From contig JAEPNV010000001.1 of NCBI GenBank assembly GCA_017643215.1, forward strand, positions 124,001 through 188,000: DNA of 64,000 bases. Reading direction: 5' to 3'. The notes under the pieces were generated by a model. The model was given only the letters and a program-made list of their open reading frames with translations, did not search any database and was not told the DNA's origin. Source of the DNA: Roseibium sp. GTDB taxonomy: Bacteria; Pseudomonadota; Alphaproteobacteria; Rhizobiales; Stappiaceae. Below, in pieces: positions 15,115 through 23,423 of the stretch; positions within the stretch are counted from its first letter, which is position 1; the number at the start of each line of letters is the position of its first letter. The position numbers and the translations under genes are program-made.

Positions 15115-16419
15115 TTGGCCCTGGCGTTTCAAAACGACGCGAAAGAACTGGCGATCCATCGCCTGATCAAGGGGTTCCTGTTCATACCTGTCTGTATCGC
15201 GCTGACGGGGGCGGGTCTTGCGTTTCTGACTCTTTATGTCGATGACATTGAACTGTTGGCAAAGGTGTTCGAGAGCTTGAGGTACAATACGCTCAGCGTC
15301 GCCGGCGCGCGCTCCGTGTTGTCGACCATTGCCGGCGCCATGATGTCAGTGATCAGCCTGGTCTACTCCCTGACGCTGGTGGTGTTCACGCTGGCTGCTG
15401 GCAACATCGCACCGCGGCTGCTTGAAACCTTTGCAAACAATCGCACCACACAGATTACAATCGGTCTTCTCGGAGCGACTTTCCTCTATGCGCTGCTGGT
15501 TCTGTTCGTTGTCGAGGATGGTCGGGAAGTCCGTTTTTCCGTCGGGATCTCTATCCTTCTGGCGACGACCAGCTTCTTCTGGCTGGTCTATTTCGTGAAT
15601 GACGTGGCCGGCAGGATCAGGGTCGATGCAGAAATCGGCCGTATCGAAGCCTCTCTTCGTCGATCCATCGAAAACTTGCTTGCCGATGAACCGCCGGAAA
15701 GCCCTTCAGACCGTGACGAAATTCCCGACTGGGCACCCAAAAGCGTGCCTGCCAGACGGAGTGGCTATGTCACGGCGATCGATAGCAGGTCTTTGATCGC
15801 GCTCGCACAAGACAGTGATGCGTTCATAGAAGTCATCGTGCCGCCAGGTGCATTCGTGATCGAAGGGATGCCCATTGCTGAGGTTCGCTGTGCCGAGCGC
15901 GACGTTGATCACGACCGTTTGCACGACGCCTTCTATTTTGGGAAAGCGCGGGCGTCTGAAGGTGATATCCAGTTTTCTGTCCACCTCCTGGTTGAGATCA
16001 GTCTGCGTGCGTTGTCGCCAGGCATCAATGACGCCTACACCGCGATCAGCGCGATCGACCATCTGTCCGCAAGTTTCGCCAAAATATTGCAGCGCGGCGC
16101 GCCTAGTTCGCTGCTTTGCGATACTCATGAACAGCCGCGCGTCTGGCTGAACCTCATTTCAGTGGAAGACATTCTATATACCGCCATCGGCCCGCTTCGG
16201 CAGGCTGCTCGATCGAATGTGTTGGTTTTGGATCATCTGATCAACGCGGTGGGAAAAATGGGACTTGTTTGCCGTTCGGAGCACCGGGCCCTGCTCCGAA
16301 AGCAGATCTACGACATTGCGCGAGACGCCAGCCTCGACATTCGAAGCCCGGCAGACAGAAGCCAGATCGCTTCATCCCTCTGGGAGGCTCGAAAAAATAT
16401 CCTGGCATTGGCCAAATAA
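15115..16419 (+). CDS. DUF2254 family membrane protein
   Basis: A 434-residue DUF2254 protein. Four TM segments lie in the N-terminal third (GFLFIPVCIALTGAGLAFLT, STIAGAMMSVISLVYSLTLV, IGLLGATFLYALLVLFVV, ISILLATTSFFWLVYF), followed by a large soluble domain containing ISLRALSPGINDAYTAISAI, the best family signature. I chose the TTG at 15115 as start because GGAGG lies 5 nt before it; upstream in-frame codons have no ribosome-binding site. Function is unknown; the family recurs in EcfG-linked clusters. It follows the FNT gene by 84 nt and may share its transcript. Confidence 0.85.
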   Translation: MALAFQNDAKELAIHRLIKGFLFIPVCIALTGAGLAFLTLYVDDIELLAKVFESLRYNTLSVAGARSVLSTIAGAMMSVISLVYSLTLVVFTLAAGNIAPRLLETFANNRTTQITIGLLGATFLYALLVLFVVEDGREVRFSVGISILLATTSFFWLVYFVNDVAGRIRVDAEIGRIEASLRRSIENLLADEPPESPSDRDEIPDWAPKSVPARRSGYVTAIDSRSLIALAQDSDAFIEVIVPPGAFVIEGMPIAEVRCAERDVDHDRLHDAFYFGKARASEGDIQFSVHLLVEISLRALSPGINDAYTAISAIDHLSASFAKILQRGAPSSLLCDTHEQPRVWLNLISVEDILYTAIGPLRQAARSNVLVLDHLINAVGKMGLVCRSEHRALLRKQIYDIARDASLDIRSPADRSQIASSLWEARKNILALAK

Positions 16420-16440
16420 AAAGGGCGCCCGAAGGCGCCC
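16416..16440 (-). terminator. Terminator for the DUF1328 gene
   Basis: A stem GGGCGCC/GGCGCCC (16423-16429 with 16434-16440) is followed on the minus strand by TTTTT. It overlaps the stop of the convergent DUF2254 gene. Confidence 0.75.
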
Positions 16441-16453
16441 GCTGTTTCAAGTG

Positions 16454-16624
16454 TTATGCGCGTCTGCCGCGAACCACGTGCATGACCGCAGAAATCAGGA
16501 ACAGAGCAATCGCGACAAAGAAGATCAGCTTGGCGATCGACACCGCGGTGCCCGCAATGCCGCCGAAACCAAGTACAGCTGCTATAAGTGCGACGACCAG
16601 AAAAAGAATTGCCCAGGAAAGCAT
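16454..16624 (-). CDS. DUF1328 family small membrane protein
   Basis: A 56-residue protein starting [20 protein letters not shown] and ending [10 protein letters not shown], a textbook DUF1328 protein (YtjA-like) with two TM segments and a basic tail. GGAGG lies 6 nt before the ATG and a terminator follows the stop. An EcfG-like promoter (AGTT variant) lies 33 nt upstream. Family function is unknown, but induction by osmotic and general stress is common. It is divergent from the PLDc_N gene, and both have EcfG-type sites. Confidence 0.92.
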   Translation of the reverse strand: MLSWAILFLVVALIAAVLGFGGIAGTAVSIAKLIFFVAIALFLISAVMHVVRGRRA

Positions 16625-16656
16625 TGTATCCTCCGAGTGTTAGGTGGTAATCAATA

Positions 16657-16681
16657 AACTGGCTTAGCTTTGATCGGTTCC
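16657..16681 (-). promoter_or_regulatory. Probable EcfG-type promoter for the DUF1328 gene
   Basis: On the minus strand GGAAC (16681-16677), 16 nt, then AGTT (16660-16657), 33 nt before the DUF1328 ATG. Confidence 0.6.
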
Positions 16682-16747
16682 GCATTATTTAAAATTTTTT
16701 GTTCTCAGTTGTTTGAGGTTCCATGTCCAGCTTTCCGAATGCCGTTT

Positions 16748-16773
16748 GGAACCAATTCTCCCCTTAAACCGTT
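16748..16773 (+). promoter_or_regulatory. EcfG-type promoter for the PLDc_N gene
   Basis: GGAAC (16748-16752), 17 nt, then CGTT (16770-16773). The 17-nt spacer is within the known range; the start codon is 32 nt further on. Confidence 0.75.
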
Positions 16774-16804
16774 TTCCAGGTGACATTCATCAGGAGGACT
16801 TCTC

Positions 16805-16990
16805 ATGGAATATGGCATTATCGGGCTGATTATCCTGATTGCGAACATCTACGCGGTCATCAAGATCTTGCAGAGCGCAGCGTCTACAGGTGCCAAGATC
16901 CTTTGGATTCTGGGAATTTTGATTTTCCCGGTGGTTGGGTTCATCGTTTGGCTGCTCGCCGGTCCCAAAGGATCTGGCCAACTTGCCTAA
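16805..16990 (+). CDS. PLDc_N domain small membrane protein
   Basis: A 61-residue protein with two TM helices (IIGLIILIANIYAVIKIL and ILWILGILIFPVVGFIVWLL) and the PLDc_N signature ending in LLAGPKG. Despite the domain name it has no phospholipase active site; such short proteins are stress-induced membrane peptides. GGAGG lies 7 nt before the ATG, an EcfG promoter lies upstream, and a strong terminator follows. It is monocistronic and divergent from the DUF1328 gene. Confidence 0.9.
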   Translation: MEYGIIGLIILIANIYAVIKILQSAASTGAKILWILGILIFPVVGFIVWLLAGPKGSGQLA

Positions 16991-16995
16991 GTCAT

Positions 16996-17027
16996 AAAAA
17001 ATACGCGCCTCGGGCGCGTATTTTTTT
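16996..17027 (+). terminator. Rho-independent terminator after the PLDc_N gene
   Basis: A 9-bp stem of TACGCGCC type with a TCG loop is followed by seven T. The next EcfG -35 begins two bases later. Confidence 0.9.
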
Positions 17028-17028
17028 G

Positions 17029-17053
17029 GGAACCGATCTTCTCCATAGAAGTT
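17029..17053 (+). promoter_or_regulatory. Probable EcfG-type promoter for the PRC-barrel protein gene
   Basis: GGAAC (17029-17033), 16 nt, then AGTT (17050-17053), 52 nt before the PRC-barrel start, immediately after the previous terminator. Confidence 0.6.
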
Positions 17054-17104
17054 TACACATTGCCAGTTACGGCTTCCTAATCAAAGCGAAACGAGGAGAA
17101 GACT

Positions 17105-18019
17105 ATGATCCGCACACTGCTTGCGTCGACTGCGATGGTGGCTGTATTGTCTACCGCTGCAATTGCAGAAACTTCGAAAAATACATCAGAGAACGAAATT
17201 GACAATTCCGTTCTATATGAATTTGAAGTAACGACGATCGCGCCGGCGGCTACGACGGGGTTCCTCGCGTCCAACATGATCGGCAAGGCGATCAAGAACC
17301 AGCAGAGCACCGATGGCGAAGAAATCGGTGACGTGAACGACGTCATTCTGGGGCGGGATGGATCTGTCCAGGCCGTTATTGTTGGTGTCGGCGGCTTTCT
17401 CGGCATGGGAGAAAAAGACGTTGCGATCGAATTTGATCGCCTGAGCTTTGTCTCTGAGCGCAATGGTGAATTCCATCTGGTCAGCGATGTGACCCACTCC
17501 GAACTTGAAGCAGCAAACGCCTACGAGCGCCCGGATTATGTGCCGCAATGGATGACCGTTTCGGTTGTCGAAACCGAGATGAACAAAATCTCGGAGAGCG
17601 CCCAAAAGACCTATGAGACGGTCCGCGAAGAGGCTATCGCCCCTGCCAAGAAACGACTTGACGCGGCCATCGCTGACTGGACCGCAGAAAAGACGCGAGT
17701 CGACGCAGAAACGGTGTCCACTGAAGCTCTCATTGATGCTGCCGTTTATACAAGCGAAGACGACAACATTGGCGAAATCTCGCAGATCCTCCTGGACGAG
17801 TCTGGCAAGGCAGAAGCGGTGGTTATCGATGTGGGCGGTTTCCTTGGTTTCAACGAGAAGCCGGTGGCTGTTTCCTATGACAGCCTGATGCTGTTCGAAA
17901 CCGACAATGGAGCGATCCTGGTGGTTGCCCCGTTCACGAAGGAGGAGCTGGAAAATGCAAGAACCTTCGAACCGGGCGACTATAAGGCCAACCCTGAAGG
18001 GCTGACTCTGAAGAGCTAA
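17105..18019 (+). CDS. Secreted protein with two PRC-barrel domains
   Basis: A 304-residue exported protein. Residues 1-22 are a signal peptide (LASTAMVAVLSTAAIA, cleavage after AIA). Two PRC-barrel domains follow, about residues 53-130 (VNDVILGRDGSVQAVIVGVG) and about 205-285 (ISQILLDESGKAEAVVIDVG), with near-repeat GGFLGMGEKDVAIEF and GGFLGFNEKPVAVSY segments; the region between is charged and helical. Tandem PRC-barrel proteins of this kind are frequent periplasmic stress proteins in Hyphomicrobiales; the ligand is unknown. GAGGAG lies just before the ATG. It is followed by a terminator. Confidence 0.9.
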   Translation: MIRTLLASTAMVAVLSTAAIAETSKNTSENEIDNSVLYEFEVTTIAPAATTGFLASNMIGKAIKNQQSTDGEEIGDVNDVILGRDGSVQAVIVGVGGFLGMGEKDVAIEFDRLSFVSERNGEFHLVSDVTHSELEAANAYERPDYVPQWMTVSVVETEMNKISESAQKTYETVREEAIAPAKKRLDAAIADWTAEKTRVDAETVSTEALIDAAVYTSEDDNIGEISQILLDESGKAEAVVIDVGGFLGFNEKPVAVSYDSLMLFETDNGAILVVAPFTKEELENARTFEPGDYKANPEGLTLKS

Positions 18020-18042
18020 ACTCCCCCAGGATCTCAAAGACA

Positions 18043-18073
18043 GCGAGCCGTGCGAGCGGCTCGCTTTTCTGTT
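18043..18073 (+). terminator. Rho-independent terminator after the PRC-barrel gene
   Basis: An 8-bp stem (18043-18050 with 18057-18064) is followed by TTTT and a T-rich stretch. Confidence 0.8.
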
Positions 18074-19110
18074 TGTTGGCGGTATTTGCCGCCGCAGCCT
18101 ACCAACTGTGTCGTTCCCCAAATCCACTTCTGTCCGGTTCAACTCAGCAGCGGGACGGAGTTTGTGGACGGGACCCCTCACCGTGCCGCCCCGGCCACCG
18201 AGCCGGGGCCCAGCACTTTGCGGAAAGTGTTGTTTTCCAGAATAAAACTAAGTGGTTGCTGGTTGCTGGATCCCGGACGGCCGCCGCGCGTCCTCCGGGA
18301 AGACATAGAACAGCCGGTAGCCCCAATGCCAGGTTCCATGTCCTTATCCGTTTTGGCCGCGCAAAGCGCAATTGGGTCAATGACATATGCCTGCCCCTCG
18401 ATTTTAAACCGGACAGCAGTGCCCCAAATCGGACCAACCGCGGCCGGTGATGGCGCCGTGGCAGAAACCCGCATTGATTTTTGGCCGTTCAATTAAACGG
18501 AGCGCCATAAATGTCAGTGGCAAGAGACGGGCCGCGCCAAGTCCGATCGCCACGCCGTCGCGTGTCAGCAGCCCAAGCCAAAGTATGAGAATTTCACCGC
18601 CTGGCAAAGCAGGGGCTAATGAAACGAGGGTCGCAGGATTGACCGGCAATGCTAAAGTTAAGCAATGCAGATTGCGGGAACGATCCGCGTGGCGATGTTG
18701 ACGGTGAGCACATTCAGACGCCGGCCCAAAGGCTGGTTCAGCTTGCTTGCAAAGGAAAGGGACGGAGCCGATCGATTGTTGATATCACCTTGGCTTTGGG
18801 GATTTTCCGTTTGGTGATGAAGCGGGGTGCCCAAGGTGATGTCTTCTCGACAGCAATCCGTCCCGCAACCAGAATGAGGTGATCGGAGAGTACAACAGGT
18901 AGGTCTGCGATCGCGCCGTCCGGGAAAATCATGATGCGGGCGGGTCGACACAAAAGCGCTCCTGGCGCACGGTTGCCAGTCGCCCGCAGCAGCGAACCAA
19001 GAGGTGAACGGTCTTTTCGTGGCGTCCTCTTTCCAGACACTCAGGACACCTGAAACGGAAGTGATTTGCTCTGTCATCGGACGCACTGCGCCCTTGGTGG
19101 CAAAGGCGGC
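18074..19110. other. About 1 kb without an intact gene; possible decayed genes
   Basis: No frame here has a convincing start, ribosome-binding site and family match. Two minus-strand fragments look like remnants. One (about 18404-18649) reads LVSLAPALPGGEILILWLGL and resembles a piece of a multi-pass membrane protein of the UPF0104 type. The other (about 18738-19040) reads DGAIADLPVVLSDHLILVAG and resembles part of a Hint-type domain. Both matches are by eye and weak. Their frames overlap with other open frames of similar quality, as expected for decayed DNA. Confidence 0.4.
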
Positions 19111-19136
19111 AAAAAAAGGCCGGCTTGCGCCGGCCT
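19111..19136 (-). terminator. Terminator after the DUF992 gene
   Basis: On the minus strand an 8-bp AGGCCGGC-type stem with a 4-nt loop (19118-19136) is followed by seven T. Confidence 0.85.
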
Positions 19137-19162
19137 CATCGTTCCCATGAGTGCGAAAGGGA

Positions 19163-19648
19163 TCAGCTTGCTGCCTCAAGGGTCAAGCGGCTGACACCCA
19201 GCGTCAGATTGGTACCGGTCTGGGTTTCAAGGCTCACCGGGTTGAGGGCAATGGACTTGTCGAAGCCGCCGATCAGAGCGTTCGCCTTGATGCCGGCGCC
19301 GAGGCTGGCACCCGCCGTCACACCTCCATATACGCCTTCCAGGGTGCCCGGATCCATATCGGCGCTCGGTGCCACCACACCCCAGACCAGCGTCGCCTTG
19401 TCGGTCGTACCGATATCAAGGCCAAAGTCGCTGACGGTTCCGGTGTAGAGGGTGGCGGCCTGGCCGTTCGCCGGATCGAACGCGCAGCCCAAATTTGCGG
19501 TGGACCCGATAACGAAGTTGGTTTCCTGCTCCACGTTACAGGTCAGCGTGCCGATTTTGACGCCAGGGCCCTTGTCTTGGGCGCCCGCCGGAAGGGCCAG
19601 CAGACTAATGCCGGACAGGGCAAGAGCGAATGTCGCAAAGCGTTTCAT
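19163..19648 (-). CDS. DUF992 family secreted protein
   Basis: A 161-residue exported protein of the DUF992 family. Residues 1-23 are a signal peptide (FALALSGISLLALPAGAQ). The mature protein starts with VKIGTLTCNVEQ and carries GCAFDP; the two cysteines probably form the conserved disulfide. The ATG at 19648 has AAGGAGA just upstream; an in-frame start ten codons earlier has none. Family function is unknown, periplasmic or outer-membrane location is likely. A perfect EcfG promoter lies about 94 nt upstream and a strong terminator follows. Confidence 0.9.
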   Translation of the reverse strand: MKRFATFALALSGISLLALPAGAQDKGPGVKIGTLTCNVEQETNFVIGSTANLGCAFDPANGQAATLYTGTVSDFGLDIGTTDKATLVWGVVAPSADMDPGTLEGVYGGVTAGASLGAGIKANALIGGFDKSIALNPVSLETQTGTNLTLGVSRLTLEAAS

Positions 19649-19741
19649 GAAAGTCTCCTTTTTGGTGATGCCCTGCACCCTTGACGAGGCAGGCGTGACA
19701 CTTTCTTCCCAAGTGCGGGAAAGGAAAGTCCATGTCAGCCA

Positions 19742-19766
19742 AACGGTTGAAGCGGAGTGGAGTTCC
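19742..19766 (-). promoter_or_regulatory. EcfG-type promoter for the DUF992 gene
   Basis: On the minus strand GGAAC (19766-19762), 16 nt, then CGTT (19745-19742): exact consensus. Confidence 0.82.
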
Positions 19767-19781
19767 GAAAAAAGAACTTAT

Positions 19782-19806
19782 GGAACGCGCGCAGCGGTTC
19801 TGCGTT
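19782..19806 (+). promoter_or_regulatory. EcfG-type promoter for the YihY-family gene
   Basis: GGAAC (19782-19786), 16 nt, then CGTT (19803-19806): exact consensus. The next gene's ATG is only 8 nt past the -10 element, so the transcript should be leaderless or nearly so. Confidence 0.8.
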
Positions 19807-19814
19807 GAAACGTT

Positions 19815-20801
19815 ATGACCCAGTCCGTTCCAACGAAAACCATGCAGCGGGGAAACAGTGCGCGATCCGTCAGTGCAATCCCCTTGCGCGGTTGGATCGA
19901 TGTTCTCAAGAGGACCTGGGCACAGATTCAAACCGACAATGTGTTTCTGATTTCTGCCGGTGTCGGCTTCTACTTCTTGCTGGCACTCGCGCCAGCCCTC
20001 ACAGCTTTTTCCGCAATCGCAACCCTTCTGCTGCATCCCGAGGCAATGCGGGATCTTCTGGAGGAATTGGCCAGGATCTTGCCAAATAGCACCGTGACCT
20101 TGCTGACCTCGCAACTCGAGACCGTGTTGCGCGACCAGCAGCAGGAGACGGCGCTGTCGATCAAGGCCGCATCAGGATTGCTGCTTTCGTTTTGGGCGGC
20201 GGCCGCGGCGGTTCGCGCCCTGATGACCGCCGTCACGGTGGCTTATCGCGAAACTGAGCAACGCTCATTCTGGCAGTTTCACCTGACGGCCCTTGCACTC
20301 ACGCTTGCGGCTCTGGTGATTGGGCTCTTTGCGATCGTCGCATTTGTCTTGATACCGCTTGCCCTGACGATCCTGCCCTTCTCGGGAAGCAACGAGACCT
20401 TGATCAGGCTGATCCGGTGGCCCGTGATAATCGGTGCCGTGATGGTTGGGCTGACCGTTACCTACAGGTTTGGGCCGTCTCGACGTCAGGCCAAGGCAAG
20501 ATGGGTGACGACCGGTGCGCTCGCCGCGTCCATTTTGTGGCTGGGGGGCTCGTTGCTTTTCACCACATATGTCGAACGCCTTGCCGACTACGAAGCCGTC
20601 CACGGCGCTCTGTCGTCGATCGTCGTTTTGCTGCTGTGGTTTTGGTTTTCCGCGGTTGTGGCCATTCTCGGCGCCGAGCTCAATGCCGAACTCGAACACC
20701 AAACGAGTGTCGACACGACAATTGGCAAAGACCGCCCGATGGGGCAGCGCGGCGCCTATGTGGCCGACCATGTTGCCCGGAAACAAGTTCCGTCCAGCTG
20801 A
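19815..20801 (+). CDS. YihY/BrkB family inner-membrane protein
   Basis: A 328-residue multi-pass protein of the YihY/virulence factor BrkB family. Six TM segments are visible from about residue 45 (LISAGVGFYFLLALAPALTA, a family hallmark) to about residue 285 (SIVVLLLWFWFSAVVAILGAELNAE, the second hallmark; quoted in parts, the core is FWFSAVVAILGAELN). The polar C-terminal tail is short. The ATG at 19815 has no ribosome-binding site and lies at the expected transcript start, consistent with leaderless translation; Met10 at 19842 is an alternative also lacking a good site. Function of the family is unsettled; envelope stress resistance is likely here given the promoter. Confidence 0.88.
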   Translation: MTQSVPTKTMQRGNSARSVSAIPLRGWIDVLKRTWAQIQTDNVFLISAGVGFYFLLALAPALTAFSAIATLLLHPEAMRDLLEELARILPNSTVTLLTSQLETVLRDQQQETALSIKAASGLLLSFWAAAAAVRALMTAVTVAYRETEQRSFWQFHLTALALTLAALVIGLFAIVAFVLIPLALTILPFSGSNETLIRLIRWPVIIGAVMVGLTVTYRFGPSRRQAKARWVTTGALAASILWLGGSLLFTTYVERLADYEAVHGALSSIVVLLLWFWFSAVVAILGAELNAELEHQTSVDTTIGKDRPMGQRGAYVADHVARKQVPSS

Positions 20802-20919
20802 CCTTTCCCCGGCATTGGGGCCGGTTCGCGCGCGCCTTGCCACGGAAACGTCGAGCGCGTGTCGTCCGGTGCGCGCTCATGACGTGTGCTCCCCGATGCT
20901 CCGGCCTAAGGCCTCCAGA

Positions 20920-21225
20920 TCAAAACGGAACCAGCGTCTCGAGCCGGCTGTCAGTTTGTGCCCTTGAGGAAAGTTGGGAATGGATCGGCGCAATCGCCGA
21001 ACCGTGGGGGACGCTGACACCGTGCCAGGCGGCCAGGTCCTCAACACTCAAGGGAACGCGTTCGAAAGGAACCTTCGCGGATTTGCTCTTGCGCTGCTTT
21101 TGGGCCTGAACGCCCGTGGAAGGGCAATGCCGAGCCGTCTCGCTCATCCTGCCTTGCGTTCGCGGCGTGGTGTTCCGGGTCTTTGGCGTGTCGGAAAAAA
21201 GATCGCGCTGCGGTCGCTTGGACAT
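20920..21225 (-). CDS. Hypothetical protein beside the tRNA boundary
   Basis: A 101-residue basic protein I do not recognise. The start MSKRPQRDLFSDTPK resembles small MSKRxQxDLF-type proteins of Hyphomicrobiales, and residues about 56-75 (ERVPLSVEDLAAWHGVSVP) could be part of a helix-turn-helix, but the following sequence does not continue a known domain. GGAGG lies 5 nt before the ATG, which supports translation. It sits in the transition zone between the two compositional halves, 270 nt from the tRNA gene. It may be a remnant of a DNA-binding or excisionase-like protein; this is speculative. Confidence 0.5.
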   Translation of the reverse strand: MSKRPQRDLFSDTPKTRNTTPRTQGRMSETARHCPSTGVQAQKQRKSKSAKVPFERVPLSVEDLAAWHGVSVPHGSAIAPIHSQLSSRAQTDSRLETLVPF

Positions 21226-21495
21226 GCAAGCCTCCAGGTTGGCCCGTCAAACGGGCTGGTTGCATGAGCAAGCACATCCTGCGCTCTATGTCAGATGTGA
21301 GAAGACGGCGAATAGCTCAGTCACAACGCACGCTGCAAACGCTGAGCGGCAATACTCTGGATTGCAACAGCTTTTGTGTTGAATGAAATCAAACGAGACA
21401 AAGTGTGGAAAGAGCGCCTTGGTGACGGTCCGCATGATGGGGTGTCATTGGGCCGCGTCGAAAAGATCAGTAATTTTAGGGACTTATCAAAAAAA

Positions 21496-21585
<90 letters not shown>

Positions 21586-21954
21586 ACTTGGCAAGTCGTC
21601 TGCTTGCGAGTTGCGCAATATACTCATGAGGCGGCACAGCGCAAGCGGGCCGATCGGTTTTTTTGCCGCGCGAACCGGCACGTCTGCGCCGCCCGCGGTC
21701 ATCAAATACGCAATCCGTTTCGCAGCTCAAGCTTCATCAGAAAAGGCCTGCAACTTCGGGGTGCCTGTCACCTCCTGCTCACAGGACCCTGATCGCATTT
21801 CGGGCCATCGCCGTGTTGCGAAACTGCCTTAAGAACCTTACGTATACATCCAAGCGCCCGCGCCATCCACGCCGACTGCCGGGCCGCACCCAGTCAGATA
21901 CATTTGGTCCTATAACATCGGGCAGCCGTGCCCGGCCGCAGGGATTTCAGGTCG
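21586..21954. other. Gene-free stretch right of the tRNA gene
   Basis: This 369-nt stretch should contain the tRNA-Ser promoter in its left part. I see no convincing gene, terminator or repeat in it. Composition becomes GC-rich towards its right end. Confidence 0.5.
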
Positions 21955-22281
21955 ATGTTTCAAGTGCTGAAGTTTCTTCTTCGCCTTTTGGGCTACGGTT
22001 TGCTCGCCTGTGCGGTGATTGCCGTCGTTGCAGATGGCAGCAAGACGGTCGCGCGGTCCGAGTGGGTCATGGTGCCGCTCGGGCAGCTGTGGTTCGAGTT
22101 TTCTCCGGCTACCTTGAACCTTGCGCAAGCTGCGATCCAGCGCAATGTCAGCCCGGTCCTGTGGGATCCGGTGATCCAGACGCTGCTGGCCTGGCCGGCC
22201 TGGGCGGTGTTCGCCCCGCTCGGCCTCGTGCTGTTGTGGCTGGGCGCGCGGCGCGCGAAAACCACACCGGCATTCGTGTGA
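21955..22281 (+). CDS. Two-TM hypothetical membrane protein
   Basis: A 108-residue membrane protein not assigned to a family. TM1 covers about residues 6-25 (FLLRLLGYGLLACAVIAVVA) and TM2 about 82-101 (LLAWPAWAVFAPLGLVLLWL), with a periplasmic loop containing SEWVMVPLGQLWFEFSP between them. The positive inside rule fits an inner-membrane hairpin with both ends in the cytoplasm. Start uncertain: ATG 21955 preferred to a GTG at 21928. It lies 136 nt upstream of msrA. Similar proteins are widespread in alphaproteobacteria, role unknown. Confidence 0.65.
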   Translation: MFQVLKFLLRLLGYGLLACAVIAVVADGSKTVARSEWVMVPLGQLWFEFSPATLNLAQAAIQRNVSPVLWDPVIQTLLAWPAWAVFAPLGLVLLWLGARRAKTTPAFV

Positions 22282-22417
22282 CGCGCACCGGCGGCGGCAG
22301 CAGCAACGGGCCCGCGAACACTCAAACAACGCCTTGCCAGAGCACCGGCAATGACCACCTAATGGATGAGAAGCCGCCGGCCGACCGGCCGGCCTCGTCA
22401 GACCGCGGGAGCCCGAC

Positions 22418-23086
22418 ATGTCGTTCATGACCATGCTGTCCAAGAAATTCGCCCTGCCGAGCAAGGACGAATCCTTGCCCGGCCGCGCCGAACCGATCCT
22501 TCCTCAAGCGGGGCATTTCGTGAACGGTGAGCCGATGACCGGTCCCTATCCGGACGGATATGAGACCGTTTTATTCGGCATGGGCTGTTTTTGGGGGGCG
22601 GAGCGCTTGTTCTGGCAATTGCCCGGCGTTCATGTGACCGCCGTCGGTTACGCCGGCGGCTACACGCCGAACCCAACCTACAACGAGACCTGCACCGGCC
22701 GCACCGGCCACACCGAGATCGTCCTGGTCGTCTATGACCCGGCCCGGATCGCGCTCGCCGATCTCTTGAAGGTGTTTTGGGAAAACCATGATCCGACCCA
22801 GGGCATGCGCCAGGGCAACGATACCGGGACCCAGTACCGCTCCGCCATTTATGTGCCGCGCGCCGATCTGGTTCAGACCGTCGAACAGTCCCGCGCGGCC
22901 TATCAGGCGGCATTGGAAAAGGCCGGCGTCCGCTCAACGATCACAACGGAAATCCGTGAGCTTGCCACGTTCTATTTCGCCGAGGACTATCACCAGCAGT
23001 ATCTTGCCAAGAACCCGGGTGGCTATTGCGGTCTGGCCGGAACCGGGGTGCGCTGTCCGGGCGGGGTGGATGTGAAGACCAATTGA
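22418..23086 (+). CDS. msrA: Peptide-methionine (S)-S-oxide reductase
   Basis: A 222-residue MsrA that reduces methionine-S-sulfoxide in proteins. The catalytic [13 protein letters not shown] (Cys about residue 57) and the conserved [21 protein letters not shown] region (quoted in parts; the core is [18 protein letters not shown]) are intact. Resolving cysteines lie in the C-terminal [15 protein letters not shown]. An approximately 45-residue N-terminal extension, common in alphaproteobacteria, precedes the catalytic domain. No signal peptide is obvious, so it is probably cytoplasmic. A strong terminator follows. No EcfG promoter is seen. Confidence 0.96.
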   Translation: MSFMTMLSKKFALPSKDESLPGRAEPILPQAGHFVNGEPMTGPYPDGYETVLFGMGCFWGAERLFWQLPGVHVTAVGYAGGYTPNPTYNETCTGRTGHTEIVLVVYDPARIALADLLKVFWENHDPTQGMRQGNDTGTQYRSAIYVPRADLVQTVEQSRAAYQAALEKAGVRSTITTEIRELATFYFAEDYHQQYLAKNPGGYCGLAGTGVRCPGGVDVKTN

Positions 23087-23120
23087 GCGGCGGATGGATG
23101 CATACTCATTCTGGCGCCAG

Positions 23121-23150
23121 CAAAGCCCCGTGAATGCGGGGCTTTGTTTT
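23121..23150 (+). terminator. Rho-independent terminator after msrA
   Basis: A 10-bp stem CAAAGCCCCG/CGGGGCTTTG with a 6-nt loop is followed by TTTT. Confidence 0.9.
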
Positions 23151-23423
23151 ATGTGGTTTTCCTTCTAAGTCGCCGGCGCCGACCCGGATTCAACGTTCGC
23201 GTTTCGATACGCCAATGCACTTCGCGACCAAGCGCGGTATTTTCTCCTGTTCGTCCACGGAGCCTCGCACGGCCAGAGTCGGACCGCAGTGAGATCACGT
23301 AACGTAAATTACTTTACAAAACAAAACAGTTTGCCGCATTGGAGTCCGCCGTGCGGTGATTTCAACAATTGTTAACGTCACCGGCACATGATGCCGCCTA
23401 CGTAATACTCCAGAGTCAAAATC

